This document shows positions 1 through 9,663 of a stretch of 64,000 bases of DNA, one piece after another. The DNA is from Nesterenkonia muleiensis (lineage in GTDB: Bacteria; Actinomycetota; Actinomycetes; Actinomycetales; Micrococcaceae): assembly GCF_003600155.1 (NCBI RefSeq), contig NZ_QWLD01000050.1, positions 54,098-118,097 on the forward strand, written 5' to 3'. The first letter of the stretch is position 1; each line of letters starts with the position of its first letter. Both the position numbers and the translations under genes were made by a program. The notes beneath the pieces were generated by a model. The model was not told where the DNA came from. It did not search any database and was given only the letters and a program-made list of their open reading frames with translations.

Positions 1-380
1 GCGTAGTCGGGCAGCTCAACCGTGGGCTTGACGTCGAGTTCTCCGGAGAACTTCAGCACGCCCTCATTGGTCTTGACGTCAGGGATCTCCTCGACCTCTA
101 CCTCGGGGCGGGAGAGCGGGGTGACCTCTGCTTCGGCGAGACCGGCCTGATAGAACTCCTGCAGACCGTCGTTGATGGCCTGCTGGATGACGGCCTCGCG
201 GCCGAAGCGCTGATCGATGATGGGGGCGGGGACCTTGCCCTTGCGGAAACCCGGGATCTGAACCTGGTTGGCGATGCTCTTATAGGCAGCCTTGATCTTG
301 GGCTCAAGCTCCTCGCCGGACACCTCCACGGTGAGCTTGACTCGAGTCGGGTTCAGTTCTTCGACGGTGCTCTTGACCAC
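1..380 (-). CDS. tig: Trigger factor, N-terminal part (gene runs off the left edge)
   Basis: Ribosome-associated folding chaperone and peptidyl-prolyl isomerase. The visible ~126 residues are the N-terminal ribosome-binding domain: they begin VKSTVEELNPTRVKL and carry the signature PGFRKGKVP, which contacts ribosomal protein L23. GTG at 378-380 is preceded by CAGGAG on the minus strand, which fixes the start. The PPIase and C-terminal domains lie outside the window. In actinobacteria tig usually precedes clpP genes; that cannot be checked here. Confidence 0.93.
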   Translation of the reverse strand, partial: MVKSTVEELNPTRVKLTVEVSGEELEPKIKAAYKSIANQVQIPGFRKGKVPAPIIDQRFGREAVIQQAINDGLQEFYQAGLAEAEVTPLSRPEVEVEEIPDVKTNEGVLKFSGELDVKPTVELPDY

Positions 381-480
381 GTATGGGCTCCTGAATATTG
401 CTCTAGCTGAGATTGCTGTTGACGTGCCGGTCTTCAAGCCGGAGCCCGCCGCCACTGCTGGCGGCAGGCTTCCCACTCTG

Positions 481-554
481 TCGGGAAGACAGGATTTGAA
501 CCTGCGACCTCTCGCTCCCAAAGCGAGCGCTCTACCAAACTGAACTACTTCCCG
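481..554 (-). tRNA. tRNA-Pro (anticodon UGG)
   Basis: The minus strand gives a complete cloverleaf with acceptor CGGGAAG/CTTCCCG, D arm, anticodon loop CTTTGGGAG centred on TGG, and T arm GCAGGTTCAAATCCTGT. The discriminator is A and no CCA is encoded. It lies upstream of tig on the same strand, about 100 nt from its start. Confidence 0.93.
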
Positions 555-692
555 TTTGCCTGCACGTGCTCACACACGCCCCGGGGCGTACGCATGAACC
601 GCTACACAATACCGTGATCCACCGCTGTGCGGCGAATCCTCATCACCTCTTGCTCGGCACTGATGACTGATCACCTCTCTGCCACAGCAGAA

Positions 693-723
693 AAGGCCGC
701 TGACTAATGAGGTCAGCGGCCTT
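693..723 (-). terminator. Rho-independent terminator after tRNA-Lys
   Basis: A perfect 12-bp stem (AAGGCCGCTGAC with its complement) around a 7-nt loop. Read on the minus strand it is followed by TTTT, so it would end a transcript coming from tRNA-Lys. It therefore separates tRNA-Lys from tRNA-Pro. Confidence 0.8.
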
Positions 724-742
724 GTTCCCGAGAGTCTGAGCG

Positions 743-815
743 TGGGCCCCGCGGGACTTGAACCCGCAACCTGCAGATTAAGAGTCTGATGCTCTGCCAG
801 TTGAGCTAGAGGCCC
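743..815 (-). tRNA. tRNA-Lys (anticodon CUU)
   Basis: Minus-strand cloverleaf with acceptor GGGCCTC paired to GGGGCCC (one G-U), D loop, anticodon loop CTCTTAA (CTT) and T arm GCGGGTTCAAGTCCCGC. It ends in discriminator A without encoded CCA. A strong terminator follows at 693-723. Confidence 0.93.
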
Positions 816-928
816 TCGAATGAGAACTTCAGCTTCTCAGAAATAGTGCCCGCCTTCACGCGGACAACGACATGCGACTTTATCACCTAATCATCCCTGG
901 TGCCACTCTGCCTAGTGTGAAGCTGCTC

Positions 929-1471
929 TCAAGCACGCTTACGCTCAACCACATCCATGAAGTGGTCGAGGAAGGCGTAGAAGTCTTCCACGTCCAGCTG
1001 CTGGTTCAGCGCGACTTCAGGCAGCTGTGTGAAAGTGACGCGATATTGCACATCCAGCTTGACTCTTCGCCCGGTGGAAAGTGCGATCTCCACCGTCGAA
1101 TCCTCAGCGGCCATTCCTGCCAAGTTGGTCAGGTTCACCAGTACCGGCACACTGGGCGAGGGCTTGCCCCTGCCCTCCGAGGGTGGCAGGACCTCAGCGG
1201 GGTCCAGGGGGCAGAGCACCAGCTCGGCCGGCTCCCGCCGGTATCCCACAATCAGGTGCCGTGCCGCTTCGGCCGCCTCCTGGGCAGAAAGCTCGGCGGT
1301 GGAGTCCTCACCGCTGGACACCACAGGCTCTGGATGCTCCGCACGGCCGAGCAGATTCTCCGCGTAGAGCAGATTGTAGGAGCCGAAGTTCATCACCGAG
1401 GCGTCGAAGACCTCGCGGAAGGCGGCAACCAGCTCCTCCTCCGGGGGACTGCGATCAGTACTGATGACCAT
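929..1471 (-). CDS. Conserved hypothetical protein, 180 aa
   Basis: I do not recognise a named domain. It is an acidic, soluble-looking protein with no signal peptide or membrane segment. The N-terminal third is helical (VAAFREVFDASVMNFGSYN), and a later part resembles a beta sandwich (VEIALSTGRRVKLDVQYRV). It is divergent from the thiol peroxidase gene, 49 nt away. The ATG at 1471 follows TAGACT by 6 nt on the minus strand, which fits a leaderless start. Codon use is typical of the core region, so the ORF is very probably real. Confidence 0.75.
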   Translation of the reverse strand: MVISTDRSPPEEELVAAFREVFDASVMNFGSYNLLYAENLLGRAEHPEPVVSSGEDSTAELSAQEAAEAARHLIVGYRREPAELVLCPLDPAEVLPPSEGRGKPSPSVPVLVNLTNLAGMAAEDSTVEIALSTGRRVKLDVQYRVTFTQLPEVALNQQLDVEDFYAFLDHFMDVVERKRA

Positions 1472-1520
1472 GCAGGTAGTCTACGTGGGAGCACATACAT
1501 GCCAAGGACAGGAGCCCTCC

Positions 1521-1988
1521 ATGACTGCACAATTGAGCCCCGGAGATACCGCACCCGCGTTCACCCTTCCCGCTTCCGACGGCAGCAACGTCTCGCTGAG
1601 CGACTACCGCGGCCAGAAGGTGATCGTCTATTTCTACCCCAAGGCTTCGACCCCGGGATGCACCACCCAAGCCTGTGACTTCCGGGATTCACTGGCCTCC
1701 CTGCAGGCAGCCGGCTACCAGGTGCTGGGACTCTCCCCCGACCCGGTCTCCGCCTTGGAGAAGTTCAGCAGCATGGAGGACTTGAGCTTTCCCCTGCTTG
1801 CTGACCAGGACCATGCTGTGGCCGAGGCCTACGGGGCCTGGGGCGAGAAGAAGAACTACGGCAAGGTCTATGCGGGACTCATCCGTTCGACTGTGGTAAT
1901 CGATGAGGAGGGCAACGTCACTCTCGCCCAGTACAACGTGAAGGCCACCGGTCACGTGGCCCGGCTGAGAAAGACCCTGGGCCTGTAG
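1521..1988 (+). CDS. bcp: Thioredoxin-dependent thiol peroxidase (Bcp/PrxQ type peroxiredoxin)
   Basis: Cytoplasmic peroxiredoxin reducing H2O2 and organic hydroperoxides. The active site is PKASTPGCTTQAC: peroxidatic Cys47 and resolving Cys52, the five-residue spacing typical of Bcp, with the Pro40/Thr44 pair before it. At 155 aa it has normal family length. An upstream in-frame ATG exists at 1464, but CAGGAG sits 8 nt before the ATG at 1521 and the alignment begins there, so I use the shorter start. It ends about 50 nt before tRNA-Leu. Confidence 0.94.
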   Translation: MTAQLSPGDTAPAFTLPASDGSNVSLSDYRGQKVIVYFYPKASTPGCTTQACDFRDSLASLQAAGYQVLGLSPDPVSALEKFSSMEDLSFPLLADQDHAVAEAYGAWGEKKNYGKVYAGLIRSTVVIDEEGNVTLAQYNVKATGHVARLRKTLGL

Positions 1989-2036
1989 GATAGTGCGCTG
2001 TCGCGGTCGCTTATCCAGATAGCGTGGCGGCGATCC

Positions 2037-2118
<82 letters not shown>

Positions 2119-2119
2119 C

Positions 2120-3781
2120 GTGAACGTTCTGTCCCGGCGCCTGTTCCTGGGCGCCTCCTCCGCCGCGGGAGCTGCTGCCGCACTCTACTCCGCAAACGGT
2201 GAAGGAGCCGAGCAGACTGACCAGCCTCCGGAGGAGGACGACGGCGACGCCGCGCCGGAAACCTCCGGTGCAGTGACCATTGCCGGGATCCACCCCCCGG
2301 CATCATTGGACCCCGGTATGGCCACTGACACCGAAACCGAGCGGGTCCTCCGGCAGATCTTCGAGCCGCTGGTCGGGGTAGACCCCAGCACCGGCTCAGT
2401 GGCACCGCTGCTGGCGGACCAGTGGGAGGTCAGCGCCGATGAGCTGACCTACACCTTCATCCTGCGTGAGGGCGTGGTATTCCACGACGGCAGCGCACTG
2501 ACCGCTGAGGTGGTGGTGGAGAACTTCGAACGCTGGGGACGGTTGGACTACCTCTACGGCTATGGGAACATCAGCCGATCCACCCCCCTGGCCTTCCCCT
2601 CGGTCTTCGGCGGGTATCTGAACTCCGATGACTGTGTGCTGGAGTCCGTGGAAGCCGAAGACGAACGCACTCTGGTGTTGACCCTGAGTACACCGGTGGT
2701 CTACCTGCTGCAGGCCCTGACCCTTCCCGCCTTCGGAATCGCCTCTGCCGAGGTGCTGGTCGACAATGACCCGGGGCTGATCTCCCGCGCACCCATGGGG
2801 ACCGGCCCCTACCGTTTGGCCGAGCCGGAGAACGACGACGGCGCAACGGTCACCCTCCAGGCCTTCGATGAGTACTGGGATGCCGCAGAGGGACCCGCTG
2901 AGGTGACCATCCGCCCACTGCCCAAGAGCTTCGACCGACTCCGTGAGCTTCAGCGCGGCCAAGCCGATGTCTACGACCTGATCACCGCGGACAACCTGCG
3001 CTCACTCGTGCAGTCAGGCCGGCTGATCCTGCAGCGCGACCCGTTCTCAGTGCTCTACATGGGGTTCAACCTCGATCATCCGGTCATGTCCGACGTCCTG
3101 GTGCGGCAGGCTGCGGCCCGGGCGGTGAACCGTCCGGAGCTGGTGGAGAACATCTTCCTCGACGGCACCCGGCCCGCCTACCAGTTCACCCCGGCCGCGC
3201 TGGCAGTCCACTCCGACACCGCCTTGCAGCACAGCTACAGCCTCTCGCTGGCCCAGGAGCTGCTGGAGGACTCCGGCTACGACGGCGAGCCCTTGGACTT
3301 CTACTACCCGATCACCACCACCCGCAGCTACCTGCCCCGACCAGAGGCGGTGTTCGCCGCCGTGGCTGCGGACCTCACCGCCGCCGGGTTTGTGATCCGG
3401 CCCAAGCCGGTGCGCTGGTCCGACGGATATGTCGAACAGCTCATGGGTGACTCCTCCCGGGCCATGCACCTGCTGGGCCGCAACGGGGGCTTCCGCTCAC
3501 CGCACACGTTCTTCTCTCCGCTGTTCGGACAGGCCAGCCGGGAGTTCAACTTCCACGACGAAGAAGTCATCGAGCTTCTCAACAGCGCCCGCGCCGAATC
3601 CGAGGAGGAGGACCGCATTCAGCTGTACCAGGAGGTGGCCGACATCATTCAGGACCGGCTTCCGGCGCTGCCGCTGGCCTATCCGATCTCGGGGTTGGCC
3701 CTCGGCTCGGGGATGGCGGACTATCCGATGTCTCCGGTGCTCAACGAACGCTTCGCTGAGATCCGCTTGGCCGAAAGCTGA
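2120..3781 (+). CDS. ABC transporter substrate-binding protein, family 5 (peptide/nickel type)
   Basis: Extracytoplasmic solute-binding protein of the SBP_bac_5 family (oligopeptide, nickel and related ligands), 553 aa. The N-terminus SRRLFLGASSAAGAAAAL is a twin-arginine signal. It is followed by an acidic linker (QPPEEDDGDAAPE) and the mature domain from about residue 50 (GIHPPASLDPGMATDTE, then YTFILREGVVFHDG). The GTG start lies 1 nt after tRNA-Leu, leaving no room for its own ribosome-binding site; translation may be leaderless after tRNA processing. No permease or ATPase genes are next to it, so the ligand and partner transporter are unknown. Confidence 0.85.
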   Translation: MNVLSRRLFLGASSAAGAAAALYSANGEGAEQTDQPPEEDDGDAAPETSGAVTIAGIHPPASLDPGMATDTETERVLRQIFEPLVGVDPSTGSVAPLLADQWEVSADELTYTFILREGVVFHDGSALTAEVVVENFERWGRLDYLYGYGNISRSTPLAFPSVFGGYLNSDDCVLESVEAEDERTLVLTLSTPVVYLLQALTLPAFGIASAEVLVDNDPGLISRAPMGTGPYRLAEPENDDGATVTLQAFDEYWDAAEGPAEVTIRPLPKSFDRLRELQRGQADVYDLITADNLRSLVQSGRLILQRDPFSVLYMGFNLDHPVMSDVLVRQAAARAVNRPELVENIFLDGTRPAYQFTPAALAVHSDTALQHSYSLSLAQELLEDSGYDGEPLDFYYPITTTRSYLPRPEAVFAAVAADLTAAGFVIRPKPVRWSDGYVEQLMGDSSRAMHLLGRNGGFRSPHTFFSPLFGQASREFNFHDEEVIELLNSARAESEEEDRIQLYQEVADIIQDRLPALPLAYPISGLALGSGMADYPMSPVLNERFAEIRLAES

Positions 3782-3873
3782 GCAGCCTGCGTCAATTTCC
3801 TGCCCGCTATGGCCCGGCGGTAGAGTCGGAGCCGAATCCACTTGATCATCTGAGCATTCTGAGGAGCCCTGCC

Positions 3874-5370
3874 GTGAGCGAGTCACCGTCGACCACCTCA
3901 TCCCAGCGTTTCGACGTGATTCTGATCGGCGGTGGCATTATGTCCACCACGCTCGGGGCCATCCTCAAGGAGCTGCAGCCCGAGTGGCGCATCGCCCTGT
4001 TCGAGAAGCTCGACGGCGCCGGCCAAGAGTCCTCAGACCCGTGGAACAACGCAGGGACCGGCCATACTGCTTTCTGCGAGCTCAACTACACCCCGCGGGG
4101 GACTGACGGTTCCATCTCCACCGCCAAGGCCTGCGGCATCGCCGAGCAGTTCCACGTCTCCCGGCAGCTGTGGTCGCACTGGGTCCGTGAGGGCACACTG
4201 GGTTCGCCCCGGACCTTCATCAACGCACTGCCGCATATCAGCTTCGTCTGGGGGGAGAAGAACTGCCAGTACCTGCGAGACCGCTACGAAGCGATGCGGG
4301 CCGAGCCGCTGTTCGCCCACATCGAGCACAGCGAGGACCTGGACGCCATCGGCGAATGGGCACCGCTGCTCTCAACCGGGCGCGCCGCGGAGCAGCCGGT
4401 GGCAGCCTCGAAGTTCGAGGACGGCACCGACGTGGACTTTGGATCGGTCAGCCGTCAGCTAGCCGGACACCTTGACTCCGAAGGTGTGGAGCTGCGCTAC
4501 AGCCACGAGGTCACCGGTCTGTCCCGCGGCACAGACGGCCGTTGGGACCTGAAGGTCAAGAACACCGCCGGTGGGGAGAAGTTCACCGCCAGCGCCCGGT
4601 TCGTCTTCGTCGGAGCCGGCGGCGGCGCCCTGAGCCTGCTGCAGTCCAGCGGCATTGAGGAGATCAGGGGCTTCGGCGGGTTCCCCGTCTCCGGGCAGTT
4701 CCTGCGCGCCCTTGACACCTCTACCGCGGAGCAGCACCACGCCAAGGTCTACGGCCTGGCCTCGGTGGGCGCTCCGCCGATGTCTGTGCCCCATCTGGAC
4801 ACCCGGTTCGTGGAAGGGCGGCGTTCGCTGATGTTCGGCCCCTATGCCGGCTTCTCCACCAACTTCCTGAAGTCCGGCTCGTACTTCGATCTGCCGTTCT
4901 CCGTGCGCGGGCACAATCTGCTGCCGATGCTGCGGGTCGGGGCCACCAACACCTCTCTGGTGACCTACCTGCTCAAGGAGATCGCCAAGACGCACAAGAA
5001 GAAGGTGGAGGCGCTGCGAGACTTCTTCCCGGAGGCCGAGGCCGACAAGTGGGAGCTCATCACCGCAGGCCAGCGGGTACAGGTGATGAAGAAGAACGAA
5101 GACGGCAAGGGTGTTCTGCAGTTCGGCACCGAGCTGATCGCCGCCGCCGACGGTTCCATCGCGGGCCTGCTGGGCGCGTCCCCGGGGGCCTCCACTGCCC
5201 CGAGCATCATGTTCAAGCTCCTGGAGCGCTGCTTCCCGGGGCAGATCGAGGCGTGGAAACCCCACCTGGAGGTCATGGTGCCCTCTTACGGCCGGATCCT
5301 CAACGAGGACGAAAAACTCCTGTCAGAGGTGACCGAGTCCACCGCGGAGGCTCTCCAACTCGACGTCTGA
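3874..5370 (+). CDS. mqo: Malate:quinone oxidoreductase
   Basis: Membrane-associated FAD enzyme that oxidises malate to oxaloacetate and passes electrons to menaquinone, feeding the TCA cycle and respiratory chain. The FAD-binding glycine motif is VILIGGGIMSTTLG (residues 15-28), followed by the Mqo-specific WNNAGTGHTAFCELNYTP and, near the end, GLLGASPGASTAPSIMFKLL. Length 498 aa is normal. GTG at 3874 is preceded by GAGGAG. The downstream hydrolase begins 18 nt after the stop, so the two may be cotranscribed. Confidence 0.96.
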   Translation: MSESPSTTSSQRFDVILIGGGIMSTTLGAILKELQPEWRIALFEKLDGAGQESSDPWNNAGTGHTAFCELNYTPRGTDGSISTAKACGIAEQFHVSRQLWSHWVREGTLGSPRTFINALPHISFVWGEKNCQYLRDRYEAMRAEPLFAHIEHSEDLDAIGEWAPLLSTGRAAEQPVAASKFEDGTDVDFGSVSRQLAGHLDSEGVELRYSHEVTGLSRGTDGRWDLKVKNTAGGEKFTASARFVFVGAGGGALSLLQSSGIEEIRGFGGFPVSGQFLRALDTSTAEQHHAKVYGLASVGAPPMSVPHLDTRFVEGRRSLMFGPYAGFSTNFLKSGSYFDLPFSVRGHNLLPMLRVGATNTSLVTYLLKEIAKTHKKKVEALRDFFPEAEADKWELITAGQRVQVMKKNEDGKGVLQFGTELIAAADGSIAGLLGASPGASTAPSIMFKLLERCFPGQIEAWKPHLEVMVPSYGRILNEDEKLLSEVTESTAEALQLDV

Positions 5371-5388
5371 GCGGAGGACAACGACGAC

Positions 5389-6171
5389 GTGGGACAGTTG
5401 CGCTACCCCGCTCCGGACACCCGACGCACCGCACACGGACTGACGGTTCACACCTGGGAGCACCAGCAGCCGTTATCCGGCCCGATCATCCTGATTCACG
5501 GTTTCGCCTCCAATACCCTGTTCAACTGGGTCAAGACTGGCTGGCTGGATCCGCTGATGGAGACTGGGCGCAGCGTGATCTCCGTAGACCTCCCCGGCCA
5601 CGGTGCTTCCCGGGATGTAGACCCCACCGGGCTGAGCATGGACGAGGTACTGACCGACCTGCACCGGCTGACCTCCGAAATGGGCCCGCACACCGCGGTC
5701 CACGGCTATTCCCTGGGCTCACGCGTGGCCTGGCAGTTCGCCCATGCCCATCCCGGTTCAGTGGCCCATCTGGTCATCGGCGGATCACCGGTCACCGCTG
5801 AGGCCTACCACGTGGATCCAGCCCAGGCCCGGGCCTGGGCCGCAGGCGGCTCCGAACCGGCCGATGAACTCACCCGTGGCTACATCACCGTAGCCGCTAT
5901 GACCCCCGGGCAGAACCTGCCCCATGTGGTGGAGCTCAGGTTGGCACTGGGAGCTGACCTCATCCCTCCGGAGGAGACTGTTCCATCGGTCCCCACACTG
6001 GTGGTCGCAGGCGGCAACGATGAGATCGCTGCCGGGTCCGAGCAGATGGCGCAGTGGGTACGGCAAGCTGGCCAGCCGGCACGCTTCGTGGAGCTGCCCG
6101 GGCGCAACCATGTCAATGCGCTGACGTCCCGGGACTATAAGGGCGCGGTGACGGACTTTCTTCGGAGCTGA
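5389..6171 (+). CDS. Alpha/beta hydrolase
   Basis: A 260-aa alpha/beta-hydrolase fold enzyme with unknown substrate. The oxyanion region is ILIHGFAS (residues 34-41), the nucleophile elbow is GYSLGS with Ser108, and the C-terminal histidine is in PGRNHVNAL. No signal peptide is seen, so it is cytoplasmic. It starts with GTG 18 nt after mqo. Its 3' end overlaps the convergent membrane-protein gene by 59 nt. Confidence 0.85.
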   Translation: MGQLRYPAPDTRRTAHGLTVHTWEHQQPLSGPIILIHGFASNTLFNWVKTGWLDPLMETGRSVISVDLPGHGASRDVDPTGLSMDEVLTDLHRLTSEMGPHTAVHGYSLGSRVAWQFAHAHPGSVAHLVIGGSPVTAEAYHVDPAQARAWAAGGSEPADELTRGYITVAAMTPGQNLPHVVELRLALGADLIPPEETVPSVPTLVVAGGNDEIAAGSEQMAQWVRQAGQPARFVELPGRNHVNALTSRDYKGAVTDFLRS

Positions 6172-6643
6172 CGCTGAAGCGCAGCATCACCAGCACCGGC
6201 ACTGCTGCGGCGGCGATGATCCCGCAGGCCACCAGCGGCGCTGTCCAGGCGGCGAGGAAACCGCACACCAGCGTCAGCAGGAAGGAGAGCCCCAAGGCGG
6301 TGCGGTCCAGCCGGCGCTGCGGGGCGCAGATCCGCTCCGCCGGTGCTGCCGCGCCAGCGGCAAGGCTCAGCGTCAGGGCAAGCACCAGATGACCCTGTTC
6401 AGCTGACGTGACCAGCAGAATCACCAGCACCACGTAGATCACGGTCTGACACAGCAGCAGATTCCGCCAGCTCACCCACCGGGACAGGAGCCGGGCGATT
6501 CCGGAGGAGAGGAGGAACCCCGCCACCGCTGCCGCCCCCGCGCCCAAGGCAATCCACCATCCTGCCGCGGAGAGGCTCAGTCCGACGGCGAAGGGCAGCA
6601 GTGTCCCCGGCAGGCGGGCCAGCAGCTGGAGGACCCTGATCAC
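6113..6643 (-). CDS. Small hydrophobic membrane protein, 176 aa
   Basis: Four to six predicted membrane helices (for example AVGLSLSAAGWWIALGAGA, LLLCQTVIYVVLVILLV and ALGLSFLLTLVCGFLAAW) and a short polar tail. I do not recognise the family; it could be a reduced MFS-like remnant. Its ATG overlaps the sbcC stop by 4 nt, so it is translationally coupled to sbcDC, but no functional link is known. The 3' end overlaps the convergent hydrolase. Confidence 0.65.
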   Translation of the reverse strand: MIRVLQLLARLPGTLLPFAVGLSLSAAGWWIALGAGAAAVAGFLLSSGIARLLSRWVSWRNLLLCQTVIYVVLVILLVTSAEQGHLVLALTLSLAAGAAAPAERICAPQRRLDRTALGLSFLLTLVCGFLAAWTAPLVACGIIAAAAVPVLVMLRFSVSSEESPSPRPYSPGTSAH

Positions 6644-9600
6644 GAGGCTCCCACCAGTTCCAGCGTCGAGCCGCGATGGGTCTTGCTGACTTTCAGCTGT
6701 ACAGGGATCTGCTGGTGCATCTCGGTCACGTGGCTGACCACGCCGATTCTCCGACCTTCACCCTGCAAGGTATGCAGCGCCGCCATCACAGAATCGAGCG
6801 TCTGCTCGTCCAGGGAGCCGAACCCCTCATCGATGAACAGGCTGTCCAGTCCGATGCCTCCTGACTCGGACTGCACCATCTCCGCCAGCCCCAGGGCGAG
6901 CGCGAGTGCAGCCATGAACGTCTCACCCCCGGAGAGAGACTCTGCCGGCCGCTGCTGTTCGGCATACTCATCGTGGACTTTGAGGTCGAGTCCGCGCAGT
7001 CCGCGCCCACCGCGGTCGGCGTCGAGCAGAAGCTGGTAACGGCCATCTGTCATTGCGCTCAGATGCTGGGTGGCGGCCTCGGCCACACGTTCCAGTCTGG
7101 CGGCCAGCACGAAGGTGGTCAGGCGCATCCGTCGGCTGTTGTCGCCTCCCACACCACGTACTGCTTCGGCCAGTTCAGCACGGCGAAGGGTGTCAGCCGC
7201 CTGCTGGTTCCGGTCGGTGAGCGACTGCTGCAGCGCAGCAGCTGTGCGTTCGACACCACGAGCTTCAGCGGTGAAATCGGTGAGCCTGCGGTGGGCCTGC
7301 TCGTAGGAGTCCTGGGCTTGGGCGGCTGCCCGTTCAGCCTCCTGCAAGTCTTCTTGGCTGGGGGACTGCTCCTCAGCAGCGGCACGGCGCATACCGGCTT
7401 TGACGTCGTGGTCATATTCGGCCTCGTAGTCGAGGCTGGCAGCGGTGGCCATGAAGGACTCCAGCACTTCGGTGAGCCGCGGCAGCTCATCCTCTGGCAG
7501 CAGTGCGGCTGCGACCGCTTGAGCGTGGGGGAAGGCCGAGACGGTCAGATCCTCATTGACTTCCGCTCTGCGCTCATCAGCCAGCTGCTGGGACTGTTCA
7601 GTCTCCTGGCGCGCCTGTCGGGCAGCGGTGAGCCTGCCCTGCAGCGCGTCCAAGGCCGCGAGGCGGTCCGCCACGGAGTCATGGTCTCCGCGCAGGGTGG
7701 CCAACCTCTGCTCCAGATCCCTGACCTCCTGGTTCAGCCGGGCCGATTCTGCGGCCCCAGCGGCTTCGGCGTGACTGGCCTCGGTGTGCTGCTGGCGCAG
7801 CTGCGCCAGTTCCTCCCGGGTGCGCTCTGCCTCGTTGTGCAGACGTCGCTGCTCGGTGCGCTGCTGCTGGGCGGTCTCGGCCCGGTTGGTGGCCTCGGTG
7901 CACAGCCTTTCCGCCTCGGTCAGAGTGAGGTCTGCGCACTCCCCCAGGGCTGCCCGGGAGGCCTGCAGCGAGTCGGCAGCGCTGCGCTGGGCGGCGCGGG
8001 CAGCTTCCAAGGCTGAACGCGCCTCCTGAAGGGCTTCGGAGGCGGCCTCGAGCTCTTCCTCCGTGACACTGCTGGTACCGGCATCCAACGGTTGGGGGTG
8101 ATCGGTAGATCCGCAGACCAGACACGGCTCCCCTGGTGAGAGCTCCTGGGCGAGCCGGTGGGCCACTGACTGCAGATAGCGCTGTGAGATCTCCCGGAGC
8201 CTCTGTTCACACGAGGTCTGGTGCTTCTGAGCCGCAGAGACGTCCTCGTCCAGCACTGCGACCTGTTGAGCCGTGCTGTCCCGTTCAGCCACCCGTTCTG
8301 CCCGGGTCTGGGCGGCAGCCAGCGCAGCCTGGGCGGCGTCGTACCGCTGATCGACCTGCTCGGCGCTGAGCAGCTGAGCCACGATCTCATCGCGCGCCTG
8401 CTGCTTGGCGCCTACCAGGGCCTCGAACTCAGTGGCGCGTTCCCGAGCCCGGACCAGTGCCTGCTGGCTCTGCTGCGCGGAGGAGACCCGCTCAGCGTGA
8501 CGCTGCTCGACCTGGCCGGTCTGTGGATCGGTCAACCGTGCTCTGAGGTCCACCAGCTCATCGAATGCCTGATCGTAGGTCTGGGCAGAGATGTCGGACT
8601 GGGCCCGCAGGGCCAGCTCTGCCGCTTCCTCGGCCCGGTGCTGCTCGGCGCGGCGGTGCCTGACGGCCTGCTCGTGCTGCTCAGCACGCTTCAGGCTCTC
8701 CTGCAGCGCCGATGCCGCGTGATGGCTGGCGATCTGCTTCTCAGCGCGCTGCGCCTCTGGCTGCGCCTTCTGGTGGGCCTGGAGCCTGGCGGTATGCTCA
8801 GCCCAGCGCGTCAGCTGCCGATGCCGCAGGGTCAGGACCTCCAGCTCTTGGGCAGCGGTCTGCGCGACCTGCTGAGCCTGCGTGGCGGCCGCCTCCAAAG
8901 TCTGCCGGCATCGTCCGGCCTGCTCCAGCACGGCATCTGCCAGCTCTTCCTCCGGGAGGTCCTCGCTGCCCGGCATCTGCTCCCCCAGCAGAGCCTCCGC
9001 ACTGGTGCGCAGCGACTCCGCATGCACATGGACCCGAGCCGCCAGCTCGTTGAGCTGAGACTCGGAGTCACGCTTGCGCTCCCAGAGGTAGTGTTCGAGC
9101 TGCTCATAGGTGGCAATGTCGAACAGCTGCTCGAGGATCTTCCGCCGGTCCTCGTTGGTGGCATGCATCAGCTGGGCGAAGGCCCCCTGCGGAAGCATGA
9201 TCACTTTGGTGAACTCGTCCATGTCCAGTCCCAGAATCCCGGAGAGCTCTCTGTCGCCTTCGGCAATCTTGTGCACCGGGACAGGGCTCCACGCCCCGCG
9301 CTCGAACCGCTTGATGAACACCGCCGGGCCCTCGGCCTGATCAGCGGCACCGGCACGTTTGGCAGGCCGGTAGTGCCGGGGCTCACGCCGGACGTGGAAA
9401 CGGTCCTGACCGCAGGAGAACTCCAGCTCCACATAGGGTTTCCGCTCTGCTGGGGCATGCTGGGACTTCAGTCCGTCGCTGCGCCGCTGACCGGGGACAT
9501 CCCCATAGAGGGCGAAGGTGATGGCGTCCAGCACGGAGGTCTTCCCCGATCCGGTCTGTCCGCGCAGCAGAAACAAGCCGTCTGCGCTCAAGGCATCGAA

Positions 9601-9663
9601 GTCAACGGTCTCGGTGCCGGCGAAGGGCCCGAAGGCGCAGATTTCCAGACGGTGGAACTTCAT
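6640..9663 (-). CDS. sbcC: Exonuclease SbcC (SMC-like ATPase subunit)
   Basis: ATPase subunit of the SbcCD (Mre11-Rad50 type) complex, which opens hairpins and trims blocked DNA ends. Walker A is GQTGSGKTS at about residue 35. A long coiled coil spans roughly 200-880, and the zinc hook is CLVC at 514-517. The ABC signature LSGGETF starts near 910 and Walker B FIDEGFGSLDE near 943. Length 1007 aa is typical. Its ATG overlaps the sbcD stop by 4 nt. Confidence 0.96.
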   Translation of the reverse strand: MKFHRLEICAFGPFAGTETVDFDALSADGLFLLRGQTGSGKTSVLDAITFALYGDVPGQRRSDGLKSQHAPAERKPYVELEFSCGQDRFHVRREPRHYRPAKRAGAADQAEGPAVFIKRFERGAWSPVPVHKIAEGDRELSGILGLDMDEFTKVIMLPQGAFAQLMHATNEDRRKILEQLFDIATYEQLEHYLWERKRDSESQLNELAARVHVHAESLRTSAEALLGEQMPGSEDLPEEELADAVLEQAGRCRQTLEAAATQAQQVAQTAAQELEVLTLRHRQLTRWAEHTARLQAHQKAQPEAQRAEKQIASHHAASALQESLKRAEQHEQAVRHRRAEQHRAEEAAELALRAQSDISAQTYDQAFDELVDLRARLTDPQTGQVEQRHAERVSSAQQSQQALVRARERATEFEALVGAKQQARDEIVAQLLSAEQVDQRYDAAQAALAAAQTRAERVAERDSTAQQVAVLDEDVSAAQKHQTSCEQRLREISQRYLQSVAHRLAQELSPGEPCLVCGSTDHPQPLDAGTSSVTEEELEAASEALQEARSALEAARAAQRSAADSLQASRAALGECADLTLTEAERLCTEATNRAETAQQQRTEQRRLHNEAERTREELAQLRQQHTEASHAEAAGAAESARLNQEVRDLEQRLATLRGDHDSVADRLAALDALQGRLTAARQARQETEQSQQLADERRAEVNEDLTVSAFPHAQAVAAALLPEDELPRLTEVLESFMATAASLDYEAEYDHDVKAGMRRAAAEEQSPSQEDLQEAERAAAQAQDSYEQAHRRLTDFTAEARGVERTAAALQQSLTDRNQQAADTLRRAELAEAVRGVGGDNSRRMRLTTFVLAARLERVAEAATQHLSAMTDGRYQLLLDADRGGRGLRGLDLKVHDEYAEQQRPAESLSGGETFMAALALALGLAEMVQSESGGIGLDSLFIDEGFGSLDEQTLDSVMAALHTLQGEGRRIGVVSHVTEMHQQIPVQLKVSKTHRGSTLELVGAS

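Noticed and set aside
872..1678. 268-codon plus-strand ORF across the bcp start
   Set aside because: Antisense to the 180-aa gene and out of frame with bcp; no start signal or family.
4459..5265. 268-codon minus-strand ORF inside mqo
   Set aside because: Shadow of mqo, which has full-length motifs.
6973..8016. 347-codon plus-strand ORF inside sbcC
   Set aside because: Antisense to the coiled-coil coding sequence; low-complexity composition reflects GC3 bias.
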